Below are positions 17,848-26,837 of a stretch of DNA of 64,000 bases, one piece after another. This stretch comes from DATFVA01 sp963774455. GTDB taxonomy: Bacteria; Bacteroidota; Ignavibacteria; Ignavibacteriales; Ignavibacteriaceae. Position 1 is the stretch's first letter; each line of letters opens with the position of its first letter. Under the pieces are notes generated by a model, which made no database searches, had not been told where the DNA came from, and saw only the letters and a program-made list of their open reading frames with translations. Position numbers and translations under genes: made by a program. Location of the stretch: positions 806,001 to 870,000 of the forward strand of contig CAVZFD010000004.1 of NCBI GenBank assembly GCA_963774455.1. Direction: 5' to 3'.

Positions 17848-19668
17848 ATGAAATCTATAAGAAGTAAAATATTTTTCGGCGTTTTTTTCCTTTTTGCTAT
17901 CATACTTGCCCTGAGTATAACTGATATTATTTTTATTAACCGGCTCGCTCAAAGTGCGAAGGGGACTATTGTAGATAATTACAGCACAATAGAGTACACC
18001 ACTCAAATGATCTCTTCTCTTGATGAAATGTATCTCAACCGGCTGCAATTTCAGGTTAATTTAAATGCTAATGTTAGCGATTCATCACTGATCATAAATT
18101 TTAATAAAGCCAGGCTGAAATTTGAAAAGAGCCTTTCGGATGAATTGGTTAATATTACTGAACCCGGGGAAAGGCTTCTTGTTGAAAGACTCCGGATTCA
18201 GTACAAATTATTTTTAGAGAGTTTCCGTGAATCAGATAATAAAAATACTTCTATGCTGAGTAAAGATTATAATGAAGTGAAAAACCTTGTCAATAATATT
18301 TATTCGCTGAATATGAATGCTGTCATCAGTAAAAATTCTGCTTCAGTTAAGAATGCCGAACAAATAACAATTTATACAATAATCTTTGGCGGGATCAGTA
18401 TCATAATCACACTGTTTTTTATAATTATGTTCCCGGCAAGAATCGTAAAGCCTGTAAAAGACCTTACTGTAAAAATTAAAGCAGTTAGCAGGAAGGATTA
18501 TAATCAGAAATTAGACGTGAACTCAAATGATGAAATAGGCGAGCTTGCTGAGGCTTTTAATGTTATGGCGGAAAGGCTGAAGGAATACGAGACACAGCAG
18601 CTCGGTGAGATACTGACGGCAAAACAAAGACTGGAAGCTCTTGTTCAGAATATGCAGGATGGTATTATAGTTCTTGATAATAACAATAAGATTGTTCTGG
18701 CCAATCAGGTCATTGCAGAATTATCGGGTGTTAAGATAGAGAATTTGATGGGTAAAGATGTCTATGAAATCAGTACTGGTAATGATCTGCTTAAAAATAT
18801 TGTGGACGGCCTTAAGAGTAATAGTTTTTATGAAAATAGTAAAAACAGTTTAAGGATAATTAAAGATAAAAAAGAATATTTTTATGAGCCTGAGAATATC
18901 CCGATTTTAACAAATTCAGGCGATTCTCTGGACAGAAATATGGGGAGTATGATAGTTCTCAAAAATGTTACGAGGTTTGAGGAAAGGGACGTTGCAAAAA
19001 CCCGGCTTATTTCAACAGTATCTCATGAAATGAAAACACCGGTTTCATCCATAAATCTTACCGTTAAATTACTCGAAGATTCAAGAATAGGAAAATTGAA
19101 TACTGAGCAGAAAGAACTGGTTCAGGCAATAAAGGAACAAAGCAATCGTCTATCACGTGTCATTAATGAAATACTGAATTATTCGCAGATAGAAACTGGG
19201 AACATACGTTTGAATTTTACATCTGCGCAGCCGGAAGATGTTATTGATTATGCAACAACGTCACTGATGATCCTTCTCTCGGAAAAAAACATTCAGCTTG
19301 AAACTGAAATTGAAGATGATTTACCTTCGTTAAATATTGATATCGAAAAAACTGTATGGGTTCTTGTGAATTTATTGAGCAATGCAATTCGCTATTCAGC
19401 AAACGGAGGGAAAATAATTCTATCTGCAAACAGGGATGGAGATAATGTGAGTTTCTCAGTTAAAGATTTTGGTCCCGGTATTTCACCGGAAGATCAGAAA
19501 AAGTTATTCGGGAGATTTAGCCAACTCGGACAAAGATCTGAAAGAGGCTGGGGCCTTGGCCTTGCAATATCAAAAGAATTCGTTCAGGCTCAGGGAGGAC
19601 GAATCTCAGTTCAAAGTAAACCGGGAGAAGGAAGCATCTTTTCGTTCTCTATTCCGCTTCCCTTATAA
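17848..19668 (+). CDS. Membrane sensor histidine kinase (HAMP-PAS-HisKA-HATPase)
   Basis: 606 residues. TM1 (~10-28), a ~145-residue periplasmic helical sensor, TM2 (~170-195), HAMP (~195-250), PAS (~265-375), HisKA with VSHEMKTPVSS (phospho-His ~394) and HATPase with NLLSNAIRYSANGG, DFGPGISPED and GWGLGLAISK. All kinase residues are present. It starts one base after the KdpD N-terminal module, so translation is coupled. There is no KdpE-type response regulator in the window, and the partner regulator is unknown. The pair probably replaces full KdpD, with the input domain changed. Confidence 0.9.
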   Translation: MKSIRSKIFFGVFFLFAIILALSITDIIFINRLAQSAKGTIVDNYSTIEYTTQMISSLDEMYLNRLQFQVNLNANVSDSSLIINFNKARLKFEKSLSDELVNITEPGERLLVERLRIQYKLFLESFRESDNKNTSMLSKDYNEVKNLVNNIYSLNMNAVISKNSASVKNAEQITIYTIIFGGISIIITLFFIIMFPARIVKPVKDLTVKIKAVSRKDYNQKLDVNSNDEIGELAEAFNVMAERLKEYETQQLGEILTAKQRLEALVQNMQDGIIVLDNNNKIVLANQVIAELSGVKIENLMGKDVYEISTGNDLLKNIVDGLKSNSFYENSKNSLRIIKDKKEYFYEPENIPILTNSGDSLDRNMGSMIVLKNVTRFEERDVAKTRLISTVSHEMKTPVSSINLTVKLLEDSRIGKLNTEQKELVQAIKEQSNRLSRVINEILNYSQIETGNIRLNFTSAQPEDVIDYATTSLMILLSEKNIQLETEIEDDLPSLNIDIEKTVWVLVNLLSNAIRYSANGGKIILSANRDGDNVSFSVKDFGPGISPEDQKKLFGRFSQLGQRSERGWGLGLAISKEFVQAQGGRISVQSKPGEGSIFSFSIPLPL

Positions 19669-19980
19669 CTGTAATAATCTCTAATTAATAAAGCCCGTCG
19701 TTCAGACGAGTAGGTTCACCATCTATATTAAAGTATAAGGCAGCCTTAGAATCAGCCAACTGAAAACTGCTGACCATCCTGAAAACTTATCTGCATTTAT
19801 TAAATATGATACTGGAAAAGATAAATGAATGAGTTATTGTTCAGGATGTGGATACACTGTGGAGCAACATTGCCAAAACTGAATATATACTAAATCGACA
19901 AATGCAGCACTTCTATTACCTCGGGAAATATATATATGACCTGATAAATAGGCAGAATTACTTCATTTTTAGTTTATAGA
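19669..19980. other. Gap between kinase gene and decayed gene
   Basis: About 310 bases without a gene. A tiny open stretch at 19827-19880 reads MSYCSGCGYTVEQHCQN, a zinc-ribbon-like remnant. No clear terminator for the kinase transcript is seen. The next reading frame starts inside an already truncated coding sequence. Confidence 0.4.
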
Positions 19981-20511
19981 TTTCCCACTCAAGTGGGTGA
20001 TATTATTGGACCAGATGACAGTCCAGGTGAAGTTGGTTATGACGATTTCATCTATTCGGAAATGCAGGAGTATTTAGATGCAGCACCAAGAAATAAAGAT
20101 GGTGTTAAAATTACAAACAGTCCTCCGCTAAAGTATGTCGTCGCCGCCGCCCATGGTAAACCGGTAATTGTTTACGCTACTGAAATAACACCGCCAATAT
20201 TTCCAAATCCCACTGAGAAATGCCTTAGTGCTATGTCGCAGATAAATATTGCTGAAGCTGTTGCAAATCAATGCATCTTCAGAGAGAAACGGGAAACACC
20301 GCAGGGTGCTGCTGATATGTATTCATTTCTTGCAAAAAACCGTTCGGATCTGATAGGATCAAGGCTCTATAGTAATATTGGAATATTGGGCTCAATAAAT
20401 CAGTACCTTGCTGATGAACAAAGTTTCGCATTCAGTACTTCAAGAGTATTTGCTGATAAAGGAATATCACATGTATTTAAAGTTGAAGATGTGTATTGGT
20501 TCAGCGCAAAA
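19981..20511 (+). pseudogene. Left part of a decayed glycosidase-like gene, cut by IS3
   Basis: The coding stretch (GDIIGPDDSPGEVGYDDFIY, EYLDAAPR, PPLKYVVAAAHGKPVIVYAT, then LGSINQYLADEQSFAFSTSR) looks like the middle of a long beta-galactosidase- or amylase-like protein with a trimerisation/GATase-type domain later. The N-terminus is already missing (no start or signal region), and the frame is broken at 20512 by the IS3 element. The matching downstream portion resumes after the element at ~21886. The family call is tentative. Confidence 0.5.
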
Positions 20512-20544
20512 TGGAATTTCGTGTTAATTAAATAAGGTAGATTT

Positions 20545-21504
20545 TCAGTTAACATTTCTAACCTCAAATCTGTTTTCTTTAGCTTCCTTAAGTTTCCTTT
20601 CCCTGATTTTAAGTTTTTCATCAACTCTTCCTAAAAGAAAATCTTCCGGTGTTAAAAAATAAAAGGAACTATGAAGTCTTTTGGTATTATAATAATCAAC
20701 GAAACCCTGGATTTGTTTTCTTGCATCCTCCAGGTTGATGAAAGACTTTTTCTTTAAGCATTCCTGCTCCAGTGTTCTGTGGTATCTCTCGATCTTCCCA
20801 TTGCTCTGAGGATACGCAATCGAAGTTCTGACGTGCTGAAGTCCCAGCTGCTTAAGATATTCGGCAAAATCCTTAGATATAAACTGACTCCCGTTATCTG
20901 AGATTATTCTTGGTTTGTAATCCGGATATTTCTCCAGGGCTCTCTGCAATGTAATCTGAACATCATATTCCTGCATACTAAGCCTGAGTTCGTGATGGAC
21001 CATATACCGGCAATATCCGTCTATTACCGAAATGAAGAACAGAAAAGTACCGTTAAAATTAACATACTTAATATCTGTATGCCAGTGTTGATGTGCAGCC
21101 GTCGGTTGATCAAATCCTAAACCCTTGGCTGTCTTCTTGACCTTATTATACTTGTTAAGCAAGCCAGCCTGTTTCAGCACCCTGTAGGTTGTAGATGGGC
21201 TTACAGCTGCTATATTGTCATCAAGCATCATATAGGTAAGCCTCCTGTAACCTTCTCCGGGATGATTTTCGGCATACCTGATAATAGCTTCTCTTTCCCA
21301 GTCCAGGATCCAGTGTCCTCTGGGAATGTCACCGTTATGCTGATTGGGCAGTCCTTCCCTATCTAACCAGGAATAATACCTGCTGCTTTTCACACCCAGC
21401 CTTCCCAGAAACCATTTTACCGGTAATTCTGTTTTGGGTCTGTAGGTCCTGATTAGGCCGATTACCTGCTCTCTTACATCCAGTTCAACCCACTGCTGGT
21501 TCAT
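20545..21504 (-). CDS. IS3-family transposase OrfB (DDE integrase)
   Basis: 319 residues. A helical N-terminus (HTH_21-like, AENHPGEGYRRLTYMML) precedes the rve catalytic core with the DDE residues in HTDIKYVNFNG, PRIISDNGSQFISKDF and YPQSNGKIERYHRTLEQE. The C-terminal LHSSFYFLTPEDFL is typical. It catalyses cut-out-paste-in transposition with OrfA. Its ATG overlaps the OrfA stop (ATGA at 21501-21504), so it is expressed by translational coupling rather than by the common -1 frameshift. It appears intact. Confidence 0.93.
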   Translation of the reverse strand: MNQQWVELDVREQVIGLIRTYRPKTELPVKWFLGRLGVKSSRYYSWLDREGLPNQHNGDIPRGHWILDWEREAIIRYAENHPGEGYRRLTYMMLDDNIAAVSPSTTYRVLKQAGLLNKYNKVKKTAKGLGFDQPTAAHQHWHTDIKYVNFNGTFLFFISVIDGYCRYMVHHELRLSMQEYDVQITLQRALEKYPDYKPRIISDNGSQFISKDFAEYLKQLGLQHVRTSIAYPQSNGKIERYHRTLEQECLKKKSFINLEDARKQIQGFVDYYNTKRLHSSFYFLTPEDFLLGRVDEKLKIRERKLKEAKENRFEVRNVN

Positions 21505-21827
21505 ATCTCCCCATCGATACTTTTTTTTATTTCTATGTTTTCCTTCAGAAGCATTGCTATTGCCTCATCCCGATCTCTTAACTTTGATTCCAGCTTTTCT
21601 ATCCTTTTCTGTTCTGCTGTCTTTTGCTTCTGGTTGACCGGAGTACTCCTGAACAGATCCTTTGCCCCTTCAAAGAGCTTTTTCTTCCAGTTGTAGATGT
21701 CATTGGGATGTACCTGGTATTTTTCAGCCAGCTGACTGATAGGGACATTATTTTCGAGTAACTCCCTTACTATTATGACCTTCTGTTCCGGACTGTAGAT
21801 CTTTCTTTCTCTTTTTCCTTCTGCCAT
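21501..21827 (-). CDS. IS3-family transposase OrfA (HTH)
   Basis: 108 residues: an HTH_Tnp_1-type domain (SPEQKVIIVRELLENNVPIS then QLAEKYQVHPNDIYNWKKKL) and a leucine-zipper-like tail ending KENIEIKKSIDGEI. It binds the terminal repeats and partners OrfB. The start (ATG 21827) is preceded by AGGAGGTT, a strong ribosome-binding site. Confidence 0.92.
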   Translation of the reverse strand: MAEGKRERKIYSPEQKVIIVRELLENNVPISQLAEKYQVHPNDIYNWKKKLFEGAKDLFRSTPVNQKQKTAEQKRIEKLESKLRDRDEAIAMLLKENIEIKKSIDGEI

Positions 21828-21885
21828 AACTAGAACCTCCTGTCTTTTACATTACGTAAATTTAGGAAATTCCATTTTCATCTGA

Positions 21886-22812
21886 AGCAGTACAGATGAT
21901 TTACTAACAAATAAAGTAAATCAATTTGATTTAATAATACTGCCCTACATACCTTTATTAAGTTTGGAGAAACAAAATGCATTGGTAGAATTTGTTAATA
22001 AAGGAGGAAGCCTGATTGTTCTGGGTGCTGCCGGTATTAAAGACCAGTATAATCTTGCAAATAAAAATATCCCTCTTTTAGAAGCCGCACAATTATCAGA
22101 CTATCCTCAAAAGAAAGAATCTAAAAATATCGGCAGCGGCAAAATAGTATTTATACCCTTACAAATTCCGGATAGTAAATTCCTTACTAAGTATGAACAG
22201 AAAGAAGGAACATTTTTCGGTTCTTCAATGGTAGATGTTTTTGCAGATGTACCCGAAGCTTATACGCGGGATAATATAAATCCGGAGTTACGCGCTAAAT
22301 TAGAATTAGTCGCAGAGGAATCCGTCAAATTACTCGGTTCAAAAATAACAAAGATTGAGGGAAACAATAAGTTTGTTGAATTTAGCACAATGCGCAAGAA
22401 TGATGAACACTTACTTATCCATTTCGTTAATTATAATGTAACAGTTGATGGTGATATAACGCCGGCAGCAGATATCAAAACACAAATTGCCATTCCAAAA
22501 GGTCTCTCAATAAAGAATATAACCTATAGTGGAGAGTTGGGAGATATGCAAAAATTAAAATATGAAAACAAAAAACAGGATGATGTAAACTTAGCAATTC
22601 TTTTGCAGAGCATGTTCTTTTGTTACTTTTCTTGCGCCAAGAAAAGTAAGGCTAAAAAAAGAAAAAAAGTAGGATTTGTTTTTGTGACTTCCTCCACGAA
22701 GTGGAATAAAAATAAAATTAATATCAATTTGCTTTTGGAAGACACTGATATTAATAAGAATCATTCAAGCGATTTATTTATTTTAGACAGAAATTCGCAA
22801 ATTGAAGATTGA
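21886..22812 (+). pseudogene. Right part of the IS3-disrupted gene, with altered C-terminus
   Basis: The frame resumes with FDLIILPYIPLLSLEKQNAL then VEFVNKGGSLIVLG, a beta-galactosidase-trimerisation/GATase-like domain, then a domain ending with DVNLAIL. At ~22612 the sequence changes abruptly into a hairpin-rich stretch (CTTTTCTTGCGCCAAGAAAAG at 22626-22646) and low-complexity lysine-rich translation, so the true 3' end has been replaced. N-terminus, middle and C-terminus are all damaged; it is a pseudogene. Confidence 0.55.
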
Positions 22813-22872
22813 TCCAATCTTCGCACACTTAAAAAAAATAAAAGACAGAGTAAACCAGCTGTCTTATCTATA

Positions 22873-22983
22873 TCATTTAACCTTTAACAACTTAGCATTT
22901 ATGGCCACAATAACAGTACTGAGCGACATTAAAACTGCACCAATTGCTGGACTAAGAACGATACCCTCCGAAAATAATATGTA
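22873..22983 (-). pseudogene. C-terminal stub of a copper-type P1B ATPase
   Basis: The minus strand reads ILFSEGIVLSPAIGAVLMSL then STVIVAINAKLLKVK and a stop. SPAIGAVLMSLSTVIVAINA is the well-known last helix pair of CopA-type copper ATPases. Nothing of the ~700 upstream residues remains. A second such stub lies at 29546-29611. Confidence 0.7.
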
Positions 22984-23104
22984 GTCCGTTTTTCATCCCT
23001 TAGCTCTATTGATTCATCCCAGATTACCTCATATAATATAATCGAAAATCTATAAAAGATTACATAAGATATTTATCGACTAAAATTCTAAAAGGAGTTA
23101 TGAT

Positions 23105-23290
23105 ATGAATACACTGAAGATTAAAGGAAACTGGAATGAAGCTGCAGGTAAGCTAAAACAACAATATGCAAACCTCACAGATGATGATTTACTTTTGGTA
23201 AAAGGGAAAGAAGAAGAACTATTAGGCAGATTGCAGAAAAAGCTTGGAAAAACTAAGGAAGAAGTACAAAAAATAATTTCGAAGTATTAA
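23105..23290 (+). CDS. CsbD-family stress protein
   Basis: 61 residues with the CsbD layout: KGNWNEAAGKLKQQYANLTD then DDLLLVKGKEEELLGRLQKK. CsbD proteins are small, charged, three-helix proteins induced in general stress; molecular role unresolved. ATG 23105 is preceded by AAAAGGAGTTATGAT, an optimal ribosome-binding site. Monocistronic, upstream of the metal-transporter gene. Confidence 0.9.
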   Translation: MNTLKIKGNWNEAAGKLKQQYANLTDDDLLLVKGKEEELLGRLQKKLGKTKEEVQKIISKY

Positions 23291-23460
23291 TGGTTTGTTT
23301 ACAGGAAATTTATTGTGTGTCATTTGCGGGATTTTCCAGACTTTTATTTTCTATTAAATATTATTCGAAAAAATGATTGTAGAAATATTGATGAAACAAC
23401 AATGTTCTTGACAATTGAAGTATCCATTTGTATTAAATTTATCAAAATTATTTTGAATAA

Positions 23461-24729
23461 ATGAAACCAGCTGCCGCAGTTTCAGCACGAATTAAAAAAT
23501 ATTGGCAAATACTTGGTCCCGGTCTTATTACTGGCGCAAGTGATGATGATCCTTCAGGGATTGCGACCTATTCACAGGCAGGGGCCGGTTTTGGTTTTGC
23601 AACTCTTTGGACAGCAATTATCACTTTCCCTTTAATGGCAACCGTGCAGGAGATGTGCGCGCGAATCGGTATGGTAACTAAAGAGGGTTTGACAGGAACA
23701 ATAAAAAAGAAATATCCCAAAAGTATTTTATATTTAATGGCATTGTTTAGCTTCCCCGCAATTACACTTAATATAGGCGCAGACATTCAGGGAATGGGAG
23801 CCGTTGCCAATTTAATTATACCTCAAATTCCAACTTTCGCCTTCAGTATAATATTTACAGCTTTACTTATTTCATTTATTATCACATTTCCATATCAAAA
23901 AATTTCAGCCGTGTTAAAATGGCTTTGTCTTTCATTATTATTGTATATGGTAGTTCCATTCCTTGTACATGCGAATTGGGTGGAAGTTATGAAAAGTACT
24001 TTTATTCCAACTATTCATTTCAACAAAGCTTTTTTTGAGATACTTGTTGCAATTCTCGGCACAACTATTTCTCCTTACCTGTTTTTTTGGCAAGCCACTA
24101 TGGAAGCGGAAGGTATTTTACTGAGTAAAGAAAGAATTATAATTACTAAACGGATCTTAAATAAAATGAAAGTGGATATTGATTTCGGGATGTTATTTTC
24201 AAACCTTGTTATGTTTTTTATAATCTTTACGACTGGCGCTGTATTGTATACGGCGGGTATCAGGCAAATTGATACTGTTGGACAAGCGGCAAAAGCATTA
24301 GAGCCATTAACAGGCAAACTTACTTATTTGCTCTTTGCTGTCGGTGTAATCGGCACAGGATTTTTGGCAATACCCGTTTTGGCAGGATCACTTTCCTATA
24401 TTTTAGCAGAGACATTTAATTGGAAGCAAGGGTTAGATAAAAAATTTCAACAGGCCAAAGGGTTTTACATCACGCTTATCGTGTCGCTCATTGTCGGGTT
24501 GTCTCTGGAATTTCTCGGCATAAGCCCAATAAAAGCACTTATTTATACGGCCGTTTTGTATGGCTTAACAGCTCCGGTAATGATTGCAGTAATTATGCAC
24601 ATTTGCAACAACAAAAAAGTAATGGGAGATTTTACAAACAAAAGGTGGTCAAATGTTCTGGGATCGATAACTCTGATACTTATGAGCATTGCAGGTATTA
24701 CCTTAATTTATTTCAGTTTAAGTAGGTAG
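23461..24729 (+). CDS. NRAMP-related divalent metal cation transporter
   Basis: 422 residues, about 11 membrane helices. The first-helix motif reads GASDDDPSGIATYSQAGAGF, the NRAMP region that is classically DPGN, and the sixth-helix motif reads LGTTISPYLFFWQATMEAEG where classical NRAMP has a Met-Pro-His. The loss of that methionine, which favours transition metals, indicates the NRAMP-related branch whose members include Mg2+- or Mn2+-type carriers; the substrate cannot be fixed. It stands alone, followed by a terminator hairpin at 24737-24778. Confidence 0.82.
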   Translation: MKPAAAVSARIKKYWQILGPGLITGASDDDPSGIATYSQAGAGFGFATLWTAIITFPLMATVQEMCARIGMVTKEGLTGTIKKKYPKSILYLMALFSFPAITLNIGADIQGMGAVANLIIPQIPTFAFSIIFTALLISFIITFPYQKISAVLKWLCLSLLLYMVVPFLVHANWVEVMKSTFIPTIHFNKAFFEILVAILGTTISPYLFFWQATMEAEGILLSKERIIITKRILNKMKVDIDFGMLFSNLVMFFIIFTTGAVLYTAGIRQIDTVGQAAKALEPLTGKLTYLLFAVGVIGTGFLAIPVLAGSLSYILAETFNWKQGLDKKFQQAKGFYITLIVSLIVGLSLEFLGISPIKALIYTAVLYGLTAPVMIAVIMHICNNKKVMGDFTNKRWSNVLGSITLILMSIAGITLIYFSLSR

Positions 24730-24736
24730 TGTTTAC

Positions 24737-24778
24737 ACCAGGGATAGAGTTCCTTTCAAAAATAGTTCCTGGTTTTTC
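24737..24778 (+). terminator. Possible terminator after the NRAMP-like gene
   Basis: ACCAGGGA (24737) can pair with TTCCTGGT (ending 24773) around a 20-odd base loop and is followed by TTTTTC. It lies eight bases after the stop codon. The long loop makes it a moderate call. Confidence 0.5.
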
Positions 24779-25042
24779 ATTTTGATTTTTATTCATTACT
24801 GTAGCACTCTCAGCCATTTCATTATTTCCCATTTGTGATATCATAATACTAAACATTCCGCTTTATTATTTCTTATCATTATATGATAATATTATTCAAG
24901 GTTAGCCTTCTACACGGTGAAAATCTGACGTATATAAGATTAATATGTTAAGGATGAAAAGATGGAATAGAGTTATTAGGTTGTCTAATATGGGGCTCAA
25001 CCATTACATTCCTGGTTAAGGATCCCGGAGGAGGAAAATAAA
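24779..25042. other. Gap between the NRAMP-like gene and DUF6266 gene
   Basis: Part of a ~390-base stretch without a gene. Mostly AT-rich with no promoter for a plus-strand gene. Minus-strand reading frames here have no family pattern. Confidence 0.4.
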
Positions 25043-25066
25043 CAGCTCCCTCCCGGGAGAGAGCTG
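25043..25066 (-). terminator. Terminator hairpin of the DUF6266 gene
   Basis: CAGCTCCCTCCCGGGAGAGAGCTG is a 24-base near-perfect palindrome (one mismatch), followed on the minus strand by TTTATTTTCC. It lies about 57 bases past the stop of the minus-strand gene 25123-25809. Confidence 0.65.
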
Positions 25067-25122
25067 TCCTGAGAGTTTTCCAAATCGGCATTCCGGTCAT
25101 CCCGGAATTTGATCTGAGTCTG

Positions 25123-25809
25123 CTAATTATCCTGTGCATAAGTAGCTGAATACTGAATTACCTTTCCTGCTTCATTTTGTGTAACTAACGCAATGTAGAG
25201 GGTTGAGTTCTCGTATTTGGCAGCTATATTCTGCTGAACAACATTCAAAGGAACACTAATGGTTATAGGATTTATGGTATCCATCAACTGGGGTATTCCC
25301 TTAGCTGTTACGATCTGGTAAGGTGCATCGTTAGGATCCACCGGGTTATAGAAGCATATCAGAACATTAGGGTTGTACGTAAAGTCCTCCGGTGTTGTAA
25401 TCAATACTGATTCGAGTGCAGCTATTTGTCCCGTTACCGATGTTTCCCCAACCGCAGCTGCAGTAACTGTAATAGGGAACCCGTCAATCGGGGTCAACAG
25501 ATTGTCAACAGTGGGCTTATCCGAACTGGAAAGACGGTAGTTCTTTTTGAACGCGTAATTATACACTGTCATACGGGATTCTTTAAGTTTTTCCCATATC
25601 TCGTGTATTGCTGAAAGCTTCAGCATATTGCTAACGAAGCTTAAGGTAACCGCAAACTTCTTCCGGATCTCAACCATTTCCGGTGAATTATTTACGTGGA
25701 AGCTGTCCGGTCTCATTGACAGAATTGTCCTTCCATCCATTATCCGACCTACCATGTTGCCTAGCTTGCCTCTCCATAAACCAATGGGGGACCCTGATAA
25801 TATTGCCAT
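25123..25809 (-). CDS. DUF6266 family protein
   Basis: From ATG 25809 (MAILSGSPIGLWRGKLGNMV) the product is 228 residues. The N-terminal G-K-L-G-N-x-V-G motif and the later SMRPDSFHVNN plus WEKLKESRMTVYNYAFKKNY pattern are typical of DUF6266 proteins of Bacteroidota/Ignavibacteria, function unknown. The chosen start has AAAGGAGAATATAAAA before it; the longer frame (to 25887) adds an unlikely hydrophobic leader. Two small minus-strand genes lie upstream, possibly one transcript. Confidence 0.75.
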   Translation of the reverse strand: MAILSGSPIGLWRGKLGNMVGRIMDGRTILSMRPDSFHVNNSPEMVEIRKKFAVTLSFVSNMLKLSAIHEIWEKLKESRMTVYNYAFKKNYRLSSSDKPTVDNLLTPIDGFPITVTAAAVGETSVTGQIAALESVLITTPEDFTYNPNVLICFYNPVDPNDAPYQIVTAKGIPQLMDTINPITISVPLNVVQQNIAAKYENSTLYIALVTQNEAGKVIQYSATYAQDN

Positions 25810-26023
25810 TTTTATATTCTCCTTTCTTTTATTGTTATTGAAAAAAAATGACAACACAATAGTATATAACAGGCGGAGGGAAGTCACTGTACATTTTTGA
25901 AAGTAAATTAAGATGATGTCTGAATAGCAGGAAGCAGTGTGTCATCCCGGGCTTTATCCTGAACTTGTTTCAGGATTGTTTCGGGATCCTCTTAGCGATG
26001 TCATCTCGAACTCGTTTCAGGAT

Positions 26024-26257
26024 CTAAACAGGATTAGTTTTTCGAAAAAGTATATTATTCAATGCGGCATCTGAGAGGCAATATTTCTGCATCAGGATTT
26101 CGATGCAGGAAGAAACGTGGTGATTGATTCGGAGGGCGTAATAGTCGTTGCGTATTTGAACATTACGCAGTTCCGTTTCGTCGATCAGGTCCATTGAGCG
26201 CAGCTGCCGGAACAGATCAGACGACATAATCTTTGCCAGGTTAAAATCGTTATCCAT
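26024..26257 (-). CDS. Hypothetical protein, 77 aa
   Basis: Seventy-seven residues, MDNDFNLAKIMSSDLFRQLR and on to SCIEILMQKYCLSDAALNNI. Helical, charged, no recognised family. Same strand as the DUF6266 gene and a small membrane protein, 31 bases apart from the latter, so it may belong to a small operon. Compositionally plausible as a real gene. Confidence 0.5.
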   Translation of the reverse strand: MDNDFNLAKIMSSDLFRQLRSMDLIDETELRNVQIRNDYYALRINHHVSSCIEILMQKYCLSDAALNNILFRKTNPV

Positions 26258-26288
26258 TATGCTTAATTCCCATCCTGATCCCTGATTG

Positions 26289-26489
26289 TTATTCCGAATT
26301 TATTTCGGAATCTCTTCTAAGATGATCTTTCAGCGTAACCACTATTCTTATTACGGTGAAGATAAAAGTAGCCAGCAGAACCAGGAGTTTGAACACCTCC
26401 TCAAAGATGCCGAAGGCAGGAAGCTGTGCGTATATGAGCGCGCCGGCATTTATTGCAGGAACAGAAAGTATGGAGATAAACTTTTTCAT
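26289..26489 (-). CDS. Small membrane protein, 66 aa
   Basis: MKKFISILSVPAINAGALIY forms a signal-anchor-like helix and EEVFKLLVLLATFIFTVIRI a second helix, with a charged tail LKDHLRRDSEINSE. This two-helix layout resembles holin-like or uncharacterised accessory membrane proteins. It precedes the 77-aa gene and DUF6266 on the same strand. No family recognised. Confidence 0.5.
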   Translation of the reverse strand: MKKFISILSVPAINAGALIYAQLPAFGIFEEVFKLLVLLATFIFTVIRIVVTLKDHLRRDSEINSE

Positions 26490-26837
26490 AATAAAACCTG
26501 TTAAATTTTACCGTGAAAATATTCAGAGAAACCAACCGGCACAACGCTCCGTCTTCACCTTAATTTATCATTCCTTTTCATTTTGGATAAAGATGGCGGG
26601 GAACAGGGGATTCTTATGAAAAACTTGGAACCCGGATTGATATAAAAGAGATGGTAGGAATGAAATTCAGTTCAACCAGCTTGCCTGCTCAGGAGTAGGG
26701 CAGCAGGGATACTATCTGAAGAACAACAGCTGATTAAAGTTAAGATGGGCAAGACCCTCATAGTGGCTTAACTTACTCATAACCCCAGGTGTCTTATTTG
26801 CTTGTATTAGCAAATGCATCCTCAAATCCAATTACAT
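26490..26837. other. Gap containing one copy of a dispersed repeat
   Basis: About 350 bases without a gene. At 26762-26792 lies AGTGGCTTAACTTACTCATA followed by ACCCCAGGT, a near copy of 61364-61394. No terminator or RNA gene recognised. Confidence 0.45.
26762..26792 (+). repeat. Dispersed repeat, copy 1
   Basis: AGTGGCTTAACTTACTCATA plus ACCCCAGGT differs at only two positions from the copy at 61364-61394, 34.6 kb away, same orientation. Function unknown; the ends of homology are not defined. Confidence 0.6.

Larger units (their letters stand above)
20512..21874 (-). mobile_element. IS3-family insertion sequence, complete
   Basis: The element encodes OrfA and OrfB on the minus strand and is bounded by imperfect inverted repeats: TGGAATTTCGTGTTAATTAA at 20512 and, read from the other side, TGGAATTTCCTAAATTTACG ending at 21874. 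Length about 1.36 kb is typical of IS3. No clear 3-5 bp target duplication is visible, so ends may be off by a few bases or some target sequence was lost. It interrupts the decayed gene at 19981-22812. Confidence 0.8.

Noticed and set aside
21495..21510. Programmed -1 frameshift in the IS3 element
   Set aside because: OrfA and OrfB overlap as ATGA with a proper ATG, so coupling explains expression; no slippery heptamer at the junction.
22802..22984. Plus-strand 60-codon frame
   Set aside because: Antisense of the copper-ATPase stub at 22873-22983, which has a recognisable family end.
24948..25139. Minus-strand 63-codon frame
   Set aside because: Overlaps the terminator hairpin of the DUF6266 gene and has no protein-family pattern.
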